From CBDATA01 sp965215615 (lineage in GTDB: Bacteria > Acidobacteriota > Vicinamibacteria > Marinacidobacterales > Marinacidobacteraceae): 64,000 nt of DNA. The stretch covers positions 992,001 through 1,056,000 of the forward strand of contig OZ244068.1 of the NCBI GenBank assembly GCA_965215615.1, in the 5' to 3' direction. Under the pieces are notes generated by a model, which worked only from the letters and a program-made list of their open reading frames with translations, made no database searches and was not told where the DNA came from. Positions 51,662 through 59,508 of the stretch are shown piece by piece (position 1 is the stretch's first letter; every line of letters starts with the position of its first letter). The position numbers and the translations under genes are program-made.

Positions 51662-53517
51662 GAGACGCAGTTGTTGTTGTTCTTCGAACCGAGGCTCTCG
51701 AGGAGGGCGACCGTCTCGGGAATCGGAGAAACACGCTGGACAGGGCCGTTCGCCATGTCCGCCGTCGTCTGGCCGCGACGACTCACCGCCGTGACATCCC
51801 CGCCGTTTTCGACGAGAAAGAGGATCATCTCGTCGTCCCCGCGGGCTGCGGCGTGGTGGAGGGCGTTGTAACCGTTGAAATCGCGCTGGTTCACATCGGC
51901 ACCCAGCTCGATGAGATACCGGATCGAATCGAGCCAGGAGTCGGGCGCGTGACGGTGGGCGTTCCCCGCGAAACCCTCGCCGTAGCCCACTCCCGAGGCG
52001 GCGTGGATCGGATAAACACCCGGATCGCCGGCCTTTTGGGGCGGGAGGCCGGAGGGGTCTGGTCCCATCGAAGTCAGGTCGGTCGGGATCCAGAGGCCGG
52101 GGGCCGCTGGCAGGACCGCGAGAGCGCCCCGCTCGGGGTCGTTCACCGGCGGAGATCCGCGCCTCCGGCGGCGGGGTTCCGGGGCCTTGGTGGGGATGTT
52201 GGGATCGGCACCGTATTCGGCGAGCAGCCGCATCGCCGGGACATCGGTCGCGTAGGCGGCCCGCCAGAAAGCGGTGGCACCGCCGGTATCCACGAGGCCG
52301 CAGTTGGCGTTTCCGCAGCCGCTATAGACCATGTACCACGGGTGCTTGGTGATCCGGTGGTTGGGGTCGGCCCCCGCATCGAGGAGCGAACGCATCAGGT
52401 CGAGATAGCTCGTCTGCTGGCGGTCGTGCTCCTGGGGCTGTGGATAGCGGGTTCGCGGCTGCCACTCGGCGTTGATGGTCGCCCACAGCGGGGTGACGCC
52501 GTTCTCGGTGGCTGCCACATTGGGGTCGGCACCGCGTTCGAGCAGCAGCATCGCCAGATCGAACTGGCCGTTGATGGTAGCCATCAGCAGCGGGCTCGTT
52601 CCGTCCCCGGCGGAGGCCTGGTTCACGTCGGCATCTCCGTCGAGCAACGCGGTCGCCGCGCCGTGGAAGCCCTGCCTCGAAGCGTGGAGCAGCGCGGTCA
52701 AGCCCCCCTTGGCCTTGAGTTGAGGCCTGCGAAACCGGGCGAACGGGTCATTGTCTTCCCCCGTCTTCTCGGGAACTTCGCCCGAAAGGTACAGCTCGCG
52801 GGCGGCGGCCACCGCTGTCTGGATCTCGGCGGATTTCGGGTCGGCATCCCCGGTGGCGAATGCTTCGAGAACCGCGCTTTGCCGCTTTTTGGCGGCTTCC
52901 GCCAGCTCGTAGTCGGCGATCAGGTCCACCGGGTTCGAAGCAGCGTTCGGGTCGGCGCCGTTTCGGAGCAGCATCTCGATCGCGTCCACCCGGTTCCGCG
53001 CTGCCGCGAAGATCAGCGGAGTCTGGCCCCAGGTCCTTTCCCTCGCATCCACCTCGGCTCCGTGCTCGAGGAGCGCCTCGATCGAGGCGACGCTCCCGGC
53101 ATCGGCAGCGAGATGGAGCGGTGTCGCCCCGCTGGTAGTCAGGGCGCTGGTCGCGCTCGACCCGGCGAGCAGGAGTTGACGCACCACGTCGGCCTGGCCA
53201 GCGCTCGCCGCCACGTGGAGCGGCGTGTAGTTGCCGATCCGGGTCGCGGCATCCACCTTGGCACCACTCTGGACCAGCACCTCGACGAGCGCGGTGTCTC
53301 CCCGTTCGGCCGCCCAGTGAAGCGCCGACATGCCGTCGCCGTGCGCGGCGTTCGCGTCTTCGCCGCTCGCGAGGAGCCCCCGCACGGCTTCGAGATCGCC
53401 GGCCCGGGCGGCTTCCGCCACCGGCGCAGCAGCGGGGGGCGCGGAAAGGGCGATTCCGGCGAGCAGGAGCGCCCCGAGCATTGCGCCGAAGTATCGGGAA
53501 GTTCCAGTGAAGTGCAC
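51655..53517 (-). CDS. Secreted ankyrin-repeat protein
   Basis: 620 residues from GTG 53517, chosen because AGGAG lies about eight bases upstream; ATG 53481 is possible. The signal is near SRYFGAMLGALLLAGIALSA. About ten ankyrin repeats follow: GMSALHWAAERGDTALVEVLV, NYTPLHVAASAGQADVVRQLL, GATPLHLAADAGSVASIEALLEHGAEVD, and so on, with an insertion around 180-250 and another rich in Pro/Arg. It ends NALHHAAARGDDEMILFLVENGGDV and then KNNNNCVSC, a Cys-rich tail. Third gene of the run; likely a binding scaffold for its neighbours in the periplasm. Confidence 0.88.
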   Translation of the reverse strand: MHFTGTSRYFGAMLGALLLAGIALSAPPAAAPVAEAARAGDLEAVRGLLASGEDANAAHGDGMSALHWAAERGDTALVEVLVQSGAKVDAATRIGNYTPLHVAASAGQADVVRQLLLAGSSATSALTTSGATPLHLAADAGSVASIEALLEHGAEVDARERTWGQTPLIFAAARNRVDAIEMLLRNGADPNAASNPVDLIADYELAEAAKKRQSAVLEAFATGDADPKSAEIQTAVAAARELYLSGEVPEKTGEDNDPFARFRRPQLKAKGGLTALLHASRQGFHGAATALLDGDADVNQASAGDGTSPLLMATINGQFDLAMLLLERGADPNVAATENGVTPLWATINAEWQPRTRYPQPQEHDRQQTSYLDLMRSLLDAGADPNHRITKHPWYMVYSGCGNANCGLVDTGGATAFWRAAYATDVPAMRLLAEYGADPNIPTKAPEPRRRRRGSPPVNDPERGALAVLPAAPGLWIPTDLTSMGPDPSGLPPQKAGDPGVYPIHAASGVGYGEGFAGNAHRHAPDSWLDSIRYLIELGADVNQRDFNGYNALHHAAARGDDEMILFLVENGGDVTAVSRRGQTTADMANGPVQRVSPIPETVALLESLGSKNNNNCVSC

Positions 53518-53528
53518 AGATGGCTCTC

Positions 53529-54938
53529 CTAGTCGGTTTCCGCCATCGGCATCGCGGCCGGGAGGGTTCCGTTGCTGTCCCCGAAAGAATCCATTTCGAG
53601 GCCCAGCGACTGGACCAGGGCGAGCATGGCGTTCGCCATCGGTGTCCCGTCCGGTGCCTTCACGTGGAGGTTGCCGGTGAGGTGGCCGTTCGCCCGGCCG
53701 AGGAAGAGCAGCGGAGCGCGCCGGTGGTTGTGGATGTTGGCATCCGCCATCGGGGAACCCCAGATGATCGCCGTCTTGTCGAGCAGCGACACGCCGCCTT
53801 CGTCGGTGTCCCGGAGCTGTTTGAGGAAGTACGGGAGCTGGCCGACCCGGTACTGGCAGATCGTGTTGAAGTCCATGATCCGCTCTTCGTCGTTCCCGTG
53901 GTGTGAAGCCGGATGGAACGGCGAGTTGGTGCCGCTTTCGGGGAACGAGCGGTTCTGGGCATCGCGGCCGGTCTTGAAGCTGATCACCCGGGTCATGTCG
54001 GTTTCGAGAGCGAGAACCTGAAGGTCGAAGAGCAGCTTCATGTGCTCCGAGAAGGAGTCCGGAACGCCGGGAGGAGCGTCCGGAATCTCCCTCGCCTCGC
54101 CGCTCTGGTTGTGGCCCTCGATCATCTGGATGCGCCGCTCGACTTCGCGCACGTGGTCGAGATAGCGATCCATCCGCAGGCGGTCCACGTTCCCGAGCTC
54201 GCCCCGGACTTCGGCCACGTCGCTCAAAATCCAATCGAGGATGCTGCGGCGGGTGGCGCGGCGTTCGGCGCGCTCCTCGGGCGTGCTGCCGGCCCCGAAG
54301 AGCATCTCGAAGGCGACCCGCGGGTCGCGGATCATCGGCAGCGGCTCGTTGGGGGAGGCCCAACTGATCGAATCGGTGTAGGCGCAGGAGTAGTTGTAGG
54401 TGCACCCGCCGGCCTGGTCGAGGTTCTCGATGCAGAGCTGGAGCGACGGCATCGGCGTGGCCTGCCCGAACTGCTGGGCGTAGTACTGGTCGAGCGAGGT
54501 GCCGCACCAGATGTCGGAGCCCTGGGTCTGCTTCGGGTGGGACTGGGTGAGGAACACCGCCGAGGAGCGGAAGTGGTCGCCCCCGATCTCCGGCGGGCTG
54601 AACGCCTCGGCCATTCGCACGTCGGTGTTGCTGACGATGGTCAGATACTCCTGGAACGGCTCGAGCGGCTTCAGCGCGTTTTCGGGCTTCATTCGGAAGT
54701 CCCGCCCGACGGTCTCCGGCGCGTAGAGGTGCTGGGTCGCGCCCCATTCATTGCAGCCGGGCAATCCGTGCACTTCCTCGATGCAGACCAGCCGGGTCAC
54801 ATCGGTGGGAGAAGCGTCGGCGGGCCTGGCTCCCCAGCCGGCAGGCAGCATGGCATCGAGGTACGGGAGGGCGACGGCCGCCCCTGCGCCACGCAGGAAG
54901 GTGCGGCGGGGAAGGTGTTTTCCGGTGAGAACGGACAT
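53529..54938 (-). CDS. DUF1552 protein, Tat-exported
   Basis: 469 residues from ATG 54938. The N-terminus MSVLTGKHLPRRTFLRGAGAAVALPYLDAM is a Tat signal. DUF1552 members are relatives of the DUF1501 alkaline-phosphatase-like exported proteins; the family marks here are LDQYYAQQFG, MLFGAGSTPEERAERRATRRSILDWI, HHGNDEERIMDFNTI and LPYFLKQLRDTDEGGVSLLDKTAIIWGSPMAD. The biochemical role is unknown. It starts 14 bases after the DUF1592 gene; the two almost always occur together in planctomycetes, myxobacteria and acidobacteria. Confidence 0.88.
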   Translation of the reverse strand: MSVLTGKHLPRRTFLRGAGAAVALPYLDAMLPAGWGARPADASPTDVTRLVCIEEVHGLPGCNEWGATQHLYAPETVGRDFRMKPENALKPLEPFQEYLTIVSNTDVRMAEAFSPPEIGGDHFRSSAVFLTQSHPKQTQGSDIWCGTSLDQYYAQQFGQATPMPSLQLCIENLDQAGGCTYNYSCAYTDSISWASPNEPLPMIRDPRVAFEMLFGAGSTPEERAERRATRRSILDWILSDVAEVRGELGNVDRLRMDRYLDHVREVERRIQMIEGHNQSGEAREIPDAPPGVPDSFSEHMKLLFDLQVLALETDMTRVISFKTGRDAQNRSFPESGTNSPFHPASHHGNDEERIMDFNTICQYRVGQLPYFLKQLRDTDEGGVSLLDKTAIIWGSPMADANIHNHRRAPLLFLGRANGHLTGNLHVKAPDGTPMANAMLALVQSLGLEMDSFGDSNGTLPAAMPMAETD

Positions 54939-54952
54939 GTTCTGATACCTCG

Positions 54953-57355
54953 TTACTGATTGAGCGTGGTTTCGGGAGCGATCCCGTCGCCGCGCTTCCT
55001 CTGGAAAGCGTCGCTTCGGACCACGCCCATGATGAAGGAAGCCATGCGGAAATCGTCGGCTTCCGCGTCGGCGGCGATCCGCCGGACGGTGGGTTGATCG
55101 AAGGGCTGCATGGGTCTTCCGATGGCGAAAGCCAGCAGGTTTTCGGTGAAGGTGCGCGCCAGCGGAATCGGGCGGGTGAGCAGGACATGTACGAGCTCCG
55201 ACGGGCTCCCGACCGGAGTGCCGTCGTAGAAGTCGCCCATGGTGTCGAGCGGGCCGCCGTTTTCCCGGACGCGCCATTTGCCGGTCACGTCGAAGTTGTC
55301 GAGCGCGAGGCCAATCGGGTCGATCATCCGGTGGCAGGAGTTGCAGCTCGGGTTGCGCGCGTGCATTTCCATGCGTTCGCGGGTGGTGAGCCGTCGCCCG
55401 TCCGCGACCTCCGCAATGTCTTCGAGGACCGGGGTGTCGGGCGGTGGGGGCGGAGGAGGAGTCCCGAGCAGGACTTCCATCACCCACTTGCCGCGCAACA
55501 CCGGGGAGGTGCGGTTGGCGAGCGAAGTCAGGACCAGCACGCTGCCGTGGCCGAACACGCCGCGCCGGGTGTCATCCGGATAGGAAACGCGCCGGAACTG
55601 GCGGCCTGCCACCCCCGGAATCCCGTAGTGGTGGGCCAGCCGCTCGTTCACGAACGTGTAGTCGGCCTCGAACAGGTCGAGCAGGCTGCGGTCGTCCTCG
55701 ACCAGATGGGCGAAGAAGAGTTCGGTTTCGCGCCGCATGGCGTTCGCGAGGTTGTCGTCGAAGTTCGGGAAGAAGTTGGGGTCCGGCTTGACCTTGTCCA
55801 TGTCCTGGAGTCGGAACCACTGGGCCGCGAAACGGCGGCCGAGCATCGCGGCACGCGGGTCGGCGAGCATCCGGAGCGCCTGGCGATCCACTTCTTCCGC
55901 GGTCAGAAGGCCCTGGTCCGCGAGTCGCTGGAGCTCGTCGTCGGGCGGCGCACCCCAGAGGAAGAAGGAGAGCCGCGAGGCCAGATCGGTGTCGTTCAGC
56001 CGGTATCCGCGGCCCCCTGCGTCGAGAGGCGTTCTTTCGAGCCGGAGCACGAAGTGGGGGCTCGCCAGCATGGCTTCGAGCGCGGTCCGGACGCCTGCCT
56101 CGAAACCGCCGGTTCGGTATTCGCTGTCGAAGAAAGTGAGCAGATCTTCCACCTCGTGCTCCTCGAGGTTGCGCCGATAGGCATCGCGGCCGAGCCGCGC
56201 GAGGATCCGGCCGGCGCACGGGCGCGCCTCTTCCGGGGTGGTCGGACGGCAGGTGAAGATGCGCCTCCGGCTCGGGGTTTCGGAGAGGCCGGTGGTGTGG
56301 AAGGGGCCGCTCACGATCAGGTCGCGGATGTGGGGCAGGGTGGTGACACCCGCTCCGCCGGAGCCGCCTCCGGCGTAGGACCAGTCGTGCGGCCGCACCA
56401 GATCCTCGTAAGGTCCGTGCTGCCGCCGGACGAAGGCCGCGGCGATCCGCCGGGTTCCGGCACCGATGAAGATCCGCGGCGTCAGGGTGATGTCGCTTCC
56501 CCGCCCGTCGGCATCCACCTGGCGGTTCGTGTCGTAGTGGAGGAGGGCGATCCGCTCGCCGTCGATCGAGACATCCACGTCCTCGATCCGGGTGTTGGCG
56601 CCCGAAGTGAAGGTCACGCCGAGCGCGTACTCGCCGTCCACCGGGAAGGTGTGGTCGGCCACGAGGCCGCCGCGGGTGCCGTAGGGCGCTCCCTCCACGT
56701 GGTCCCACGGATGCTGCGAGAGGTACTGCGAGTTGGTGTAGATGTGGTCCGTCGGCTTTCCGCTGCGCTGGCCCACCGCGAGCCGGCTGATGGAGCTGGC
56801 CGCGTTCAGGTACGACTCGAGGAGCGTCGGGGAGAGAGTCTGTGCCTCCGCGATGTTGTCGAAGTTGTGGCTCACCTGGTCGAGGGGCAGCCAGTCGCCG
56901 GCATCCACTTCGAGGTCGAGCAGCTCGCGGATCGCCTGTTCGTACTCGTGGCGGTTGAGTCGCTGGAAGGGACGGCTCCCCGGGTTCGGAGCGGCCGCTG
57001 CCGCTGCATCCAGCCGGTACTCGAGAGTTTCGACCAGGGCGAGCAGTTCTTCCGGGCTCGACCTCCGGATGCCACGCGGCGGCATCATTCCGGCGCGGAG
57101 TTTTCGGACCATGCCTTCCGCGTCACCGGCCCGTTCGGAGGCGCGCGTCACGTCGAAGTCCTCGAGCGAGAGGTTTCCGCTCATCATCCGTGCGTTGTGG
57201 CACATGGCGCAGGTGGTCTGCACCACGCCGTTCGCGACTTCGTCGGCAGGAACCGCGATAGCGGGAGCTTTTTCGCCCGTTTCGGCGTGGGCATCGGGCA
57301 CGGCCATCGCCATCAGACCGAGGACTCCCAAACCGAGTCCGATGGCGAAACGCAT
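54953..57355 (-). CDS. DUF1592/1588/1587/1595/1585 cytochrome-like protein
   Basis: 800 residues from ATG 57355 with GAGGAG upstream; a GTG at 57370 lies inside the leader. Signal peptide MRFAIGLGLGVLGLMAMAVPDAHA, then a cytochrome-c-like start with TTCAMCHNARMMSG (one CxxCH), DUF1587 (FQRLNRHEYEQAIRELLDLEVD), DUF1595, DUF1592 (YRLNDTDLASRLSFFLWGAPPDDEL), DUF1588 (RRVSYPDDTRRGVFGHGSVLVLTSLANRTSPVLRG) and DUF1585 with the second haem site NPSCNSCHRMIDPIGLALDNFD. Periplasmic; expected to carry two c-type haems and act in exported redox chemistry. First gene of the run. Confidence 0.9.
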   Translation of the reverse strand: MRFAIGLGLGVLGLMAMAVPDAHAETGEKAPAIAVPADEVANGVVQTTCAMCHNARMMSGNLSLEDFDVTRASERAGDAEGMVRKLRAGMMPPRGIRRSSPEELLALVETLEYRLDAAAAAAPNPGSRPFQRLNRHEYEQAIRELLDLEVDAGDWLPLDQVSHNFDNIAEAQTLSPTLLESYLNAASSISRLAVGQRSGKPTDHIYTNSQYLSQHPWDHVEGAPYGTRGGLVADHTFPVDGEYALGVTFTSGANTRIEDVDVSIDGERIALLHYDTNRQVDADGRGSDITLTPRIFIGAGTRRIAAAFVRRQHGPYEDLVRPHDWSYAGGGSGGAGVTTLPHIRDLIVSGPFHTTGLSETPSRRRIFTCRPTTPEEARPCAGRILARLGRDAYRRNLEEHEVEDLLTFFDSEYRTGGFEAGVRTALEAMLASPHFVLRLERTPLDAGGRGYRLNDTDLASRLSFFLWGAPPDDELQRLADQGLLTAEEVDRQALRMLADPRAAMLGRRFAAQWFRLQDMDKVKPDPNFFPNFDDNLANAMRRETELFFAHLVEDDRSLLDLFEADYTFVNERLAHHYGIPGVAGRQFRRVSYPDDTRRGVFGHGSVLVLTSLANRTSPVLRGKWVMEVLLGTPPPPPPPDTPVLEDIAEVADGRRLTTRERMEMHARNPSCNSCHRMIDPIGLALDNFDVTGKWRVRENGGPLDTMGDFYDGTPVGSPSELVHVLLTRPIPLARTFTENLLAFAIGRPMQPFDQPTVRRIAADAEADDFRMASFIMGVVRSDAFQRKRGDGIAPETTLNQ

Positions 57356-57385
57356 GACGACGCTCCTCACGAGAGAAAAGACAAC

Positions 57386-57405
57386 CCGGGCACAAACCCG
57401 CCCGG
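57386..57405 (-). promoter_or_regulatory. Hairpin in the leader of the DUF1592 operon
   Basis: CCGGGC-N8-GCCCGG can fold on the minus strand about 30 bases before the ATG, followed by TTGTCTTTTCTC. It looks like a weak terminator or attenuator in front of the ribosome-binding site. Confidence 0.35.
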
Positions 57406-57598
57406 AAAGGTTCAGCCATTTTGCCAGATCGGGGGGAGCGGGTCAACGATCAGCCACGGGTGAACGGACCGTGGTCTGATACCCTCGCGAGGAATCCGCC
57501 GAGAGTTTTCAGGGTGGAGGTTGATCCGGGTCCGCATCTGCTGTTCGGGGTTGTCCAACCGGTGGAATCCACGCTCGGGCAAGGGTTTGGTATCAGGA
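57406..57598. other. Intergenic region before the barrel fragment
   Basis: About 190 bases with no convincing gene. A TACCCT at 57480-57485 could be a plus-strand -10, and a TTG at 57521 opens a frame running into the fragment, but its first 26 codons have no likeness to known signals. Otherwise I see nothing here. Confidence 0.4.
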
Positions 57599-58282
57599 AA
57601 GGCCGATGCCGTGGCCCACCTTCCGGAGACCAAGGCTTCGCTTTCCCGGCTCCGGGCCGCGATCGAGACCTCCTGGCGCCGCTCGCTTCAGGACGGCGGA
57701 TCGTTCGAGGCGCGGATGGAAGCCGGTGCCCGACAGGACAACGGCGATGTGGAGGAGGGTCTCGGCGGCGAGATCGGCGGGGGCGTTTCGCTGACCATGC
57801 GCCAGGGTCTGACCATCCGGCTCGAAGGCCGCCATCTCTTCGCTCACCAGGACGAGGACTTCCGCCAGACGGGCGCTTCGGCCCAAATGGTCTGGGATCC
57901 GGCTCCGATGTCCGATCTGGGCCCGCAGGTCTCGATGCGTCAGCAGTGGGGCATGGCGACGAGGAGCGGGCTCCAGCAGTTGTTCGGGGTGAGCGACATG
58001 GACCCCCTCGGATTCGGGGCGGACGAAGGCCGGCTCGACACCGAGATCGGCTGGGTTTTGCCGGCGTTCTCGAAGCGCTTCGTGGTTACCCCGTTCTTCG
58101 CGCATGGGGCCCTGAATGACCGCCTGAATGACCGTCTCTCGCAGACGCTCGGCTTGCGTCTCGAACCGATGGATCAGGACGGCGCGTTCCCCGGCATGAG
58201 CTTCGCGCTCAAGCTGCGGCGCTCCGGGAGCTTCGGGGAGCGGAACCTCGGCGCGAATATCGAATTCCGCACGAGCTTCTGA
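57599..58282 (+). pseudogene. Duplicated 3' part of the autotransporter barrel gene
   Basis: About 227 codons match the last 670 bases of the autotransporter at 32739-33408, but lie on the other strand. The first 470 bases or so are nearly identical including silent sites (AVAHLPETKASLSRLRAAIE ... GWxLPAFSKRF). The last 60 codons differ more (TPFFAHGALNDRLNDRLSQT against TSFLAHGAWNGHLRQT) and contain a short direct duplication of CTGAATGACCG. It ends in the intact barrel end FRTSF. There is no signal peptide or passenger, and the 120 bases before it have no autotransporter sequence, so it cannot make a working protein alone. Confidence 0.85.
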
Positions 58283-58346
58283 CCGAACCCGGGGCCGGCT
58301 TCTCGCGGTGGGAGCGCGGCTTTCCCCGATACCTCCCGGCGCGCCG

Positions 58347-59453
58347 CTACCGCAGGCGGATGCGGCGGACCACCTGGCCGTTGTTTTCCCAGGGGGTCGC
58401 CTTGAGGTGGGAGGCTTCCTCTTGGGTGGGCTGGAGGGCTCGGGAATCGCGGGCGCGGGAGACGAGGCGGTGGTCTCCCAGGGCGGAGTCCGGCCAGTCC
58501 AGCGAGAATCGCCGGAAGCCGAACCGGTGGGCGGCGGGCAGCAGGTCGGCCGCCTGGAAGGGGCCGTCATCCACCCGGATTTCCACTCCGGTGATCGGGG
58601 TCCGGGCATCGCTCCAGGCGAGTCCGTGGATGCGCAATCGGCCGTCCTGCGCCCGCTCCACCCGGGTCACGAGAGACTTGAGCCGCATTCGGCCGATGGC
58701 ACTCGCTGCGTGGACGACTCCCGAAGGGGTCTCGGCGCCGCGCACCGTCACGTAGTCCTTCGCCTGGAACCAGCCGGCGAAGCGCTCCGGCCAGATCTCG
58801 ATCCGCTGGACCCACTTGACCTGGGTGACCCCGTAGAAGCCGGGGGCGATGAGCCGTAGCGGGCCGCCGTGCTCGCGTGGCAGGGGTTCGCCGTTCATGG
58901 AGTTGGCGAGCAGAACTTCCGGCCCGAGTGCGTCGGCCACCGGCAGGCTGCGGGCGAAACGGGCCGGATAGTCGTTGCCGCGCACCCGTTCCGGGGCCTG
59001 ATCTGCTCCGAAGAAGACGACTTCGCGGGATTCGGAGTCGATCCATTCTTCGAGCAGCGGAGCGAGCGGGATGCCGCCCCAGCGCGCCGCGCCGACGAGA
59101 CCGTGCATGCCGATCCCGCCGTTGCCGCAGCACTCGAAGAGGACCACCGACTCCCGACGGGGCAGCCCGGCGATTTCTTCGAGACCGAGTGCCCGGCCGG
59201 ATTCCCCGCGCCGGCCCACCTCCAGCCGGTACTGGGCGGCCCGAATTCGAGGAACCTCCCCGTGACTGAGAACGAAAAAGTCCCTGTTCGGGACCGTTTC
59301 GCCGGTGACCCGGGTGAGGTCGGTGAAGCGGGCGCGGGTTCCGGCGGGGAGGGGTTCGAGGTCGTCCCACGGGAGGACATCCCGCTGCCGGGCGATTGCC
59401 GGGCTGGCCGAAAGAAGCGCGGCCAGACCGGCGAGTGCCTCGCGCCGCTTCAT
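58347..59453 (-). CDS. Sulfite oxidase-type molybdopterin enzyme
   Basis: 368 residues from ATG 59453. A Tat-like start MKRREALAGLAALLSASPAIA indicates export after cofactor loading. The molybdopterin domain has FFVLSHGEVP, the Mo-ligand Cys in VLFECCGNG (canonical C-x-G-N), GAARWGGIPLAPLLEEW and HGGPLRLIAPGFYGVTQVKWVQRIE; the C-terminal Ig-like dimerisation domain has GLAWSDARTPITGVEIRVDDGPF. The family oxidises sulfite to sulfate; haem is not part of this chain. It starts 55 bases after the TonB receptor stop, same strand. A sulfatase elsewhere in the window is not evidence of a pathway link. Confidence 0.87.
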   Translation of the reverse strand: MKRREALAGLAALLSASPAIARQRDVLPWDDLEPLPAGTRARFTDLTRVTGETVPNRDFFVLSHGEVPRIRAAQYRLEVGRRGESGRALGLEEIAGLPRRESVVLFECCGNGGIGMHGLVGAARWGGIPLAPLLEEWIDSESREVVFFGADQAPERVRGNDYPARFARSLPVADALGPEVLLANSMNGEPLPREHGGPLRLIAPGFYGVTQVKWVQRIEIWPERFAGWFQAKDYVTVRGAETPSGVVHAASAIGRMRLKSLVTRVERAQDGRLRIHGLAWSDARTPITGVEIRVDDGPFQAADLLPAAHRFGFRRFSLDWPDSALGDHRLVSRARDSRALQPTQEEASHLKATPWENNGQVVRRIRLR

Positions 59454-59508
59454 GGGCGAAGGAGAAATCGCCGCCGGCCCCCGGAGGGACCAGCGACGAA
59501 GCGTCGGA

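Noticed and set aside
55094..57463. 789-codon open frame on the plus strand opposite the DUF1592 gene
   Set aside because: High-GC antisense shadow; no domain, and the minus-strand gene has clear motifs and a ribosome-binding site.
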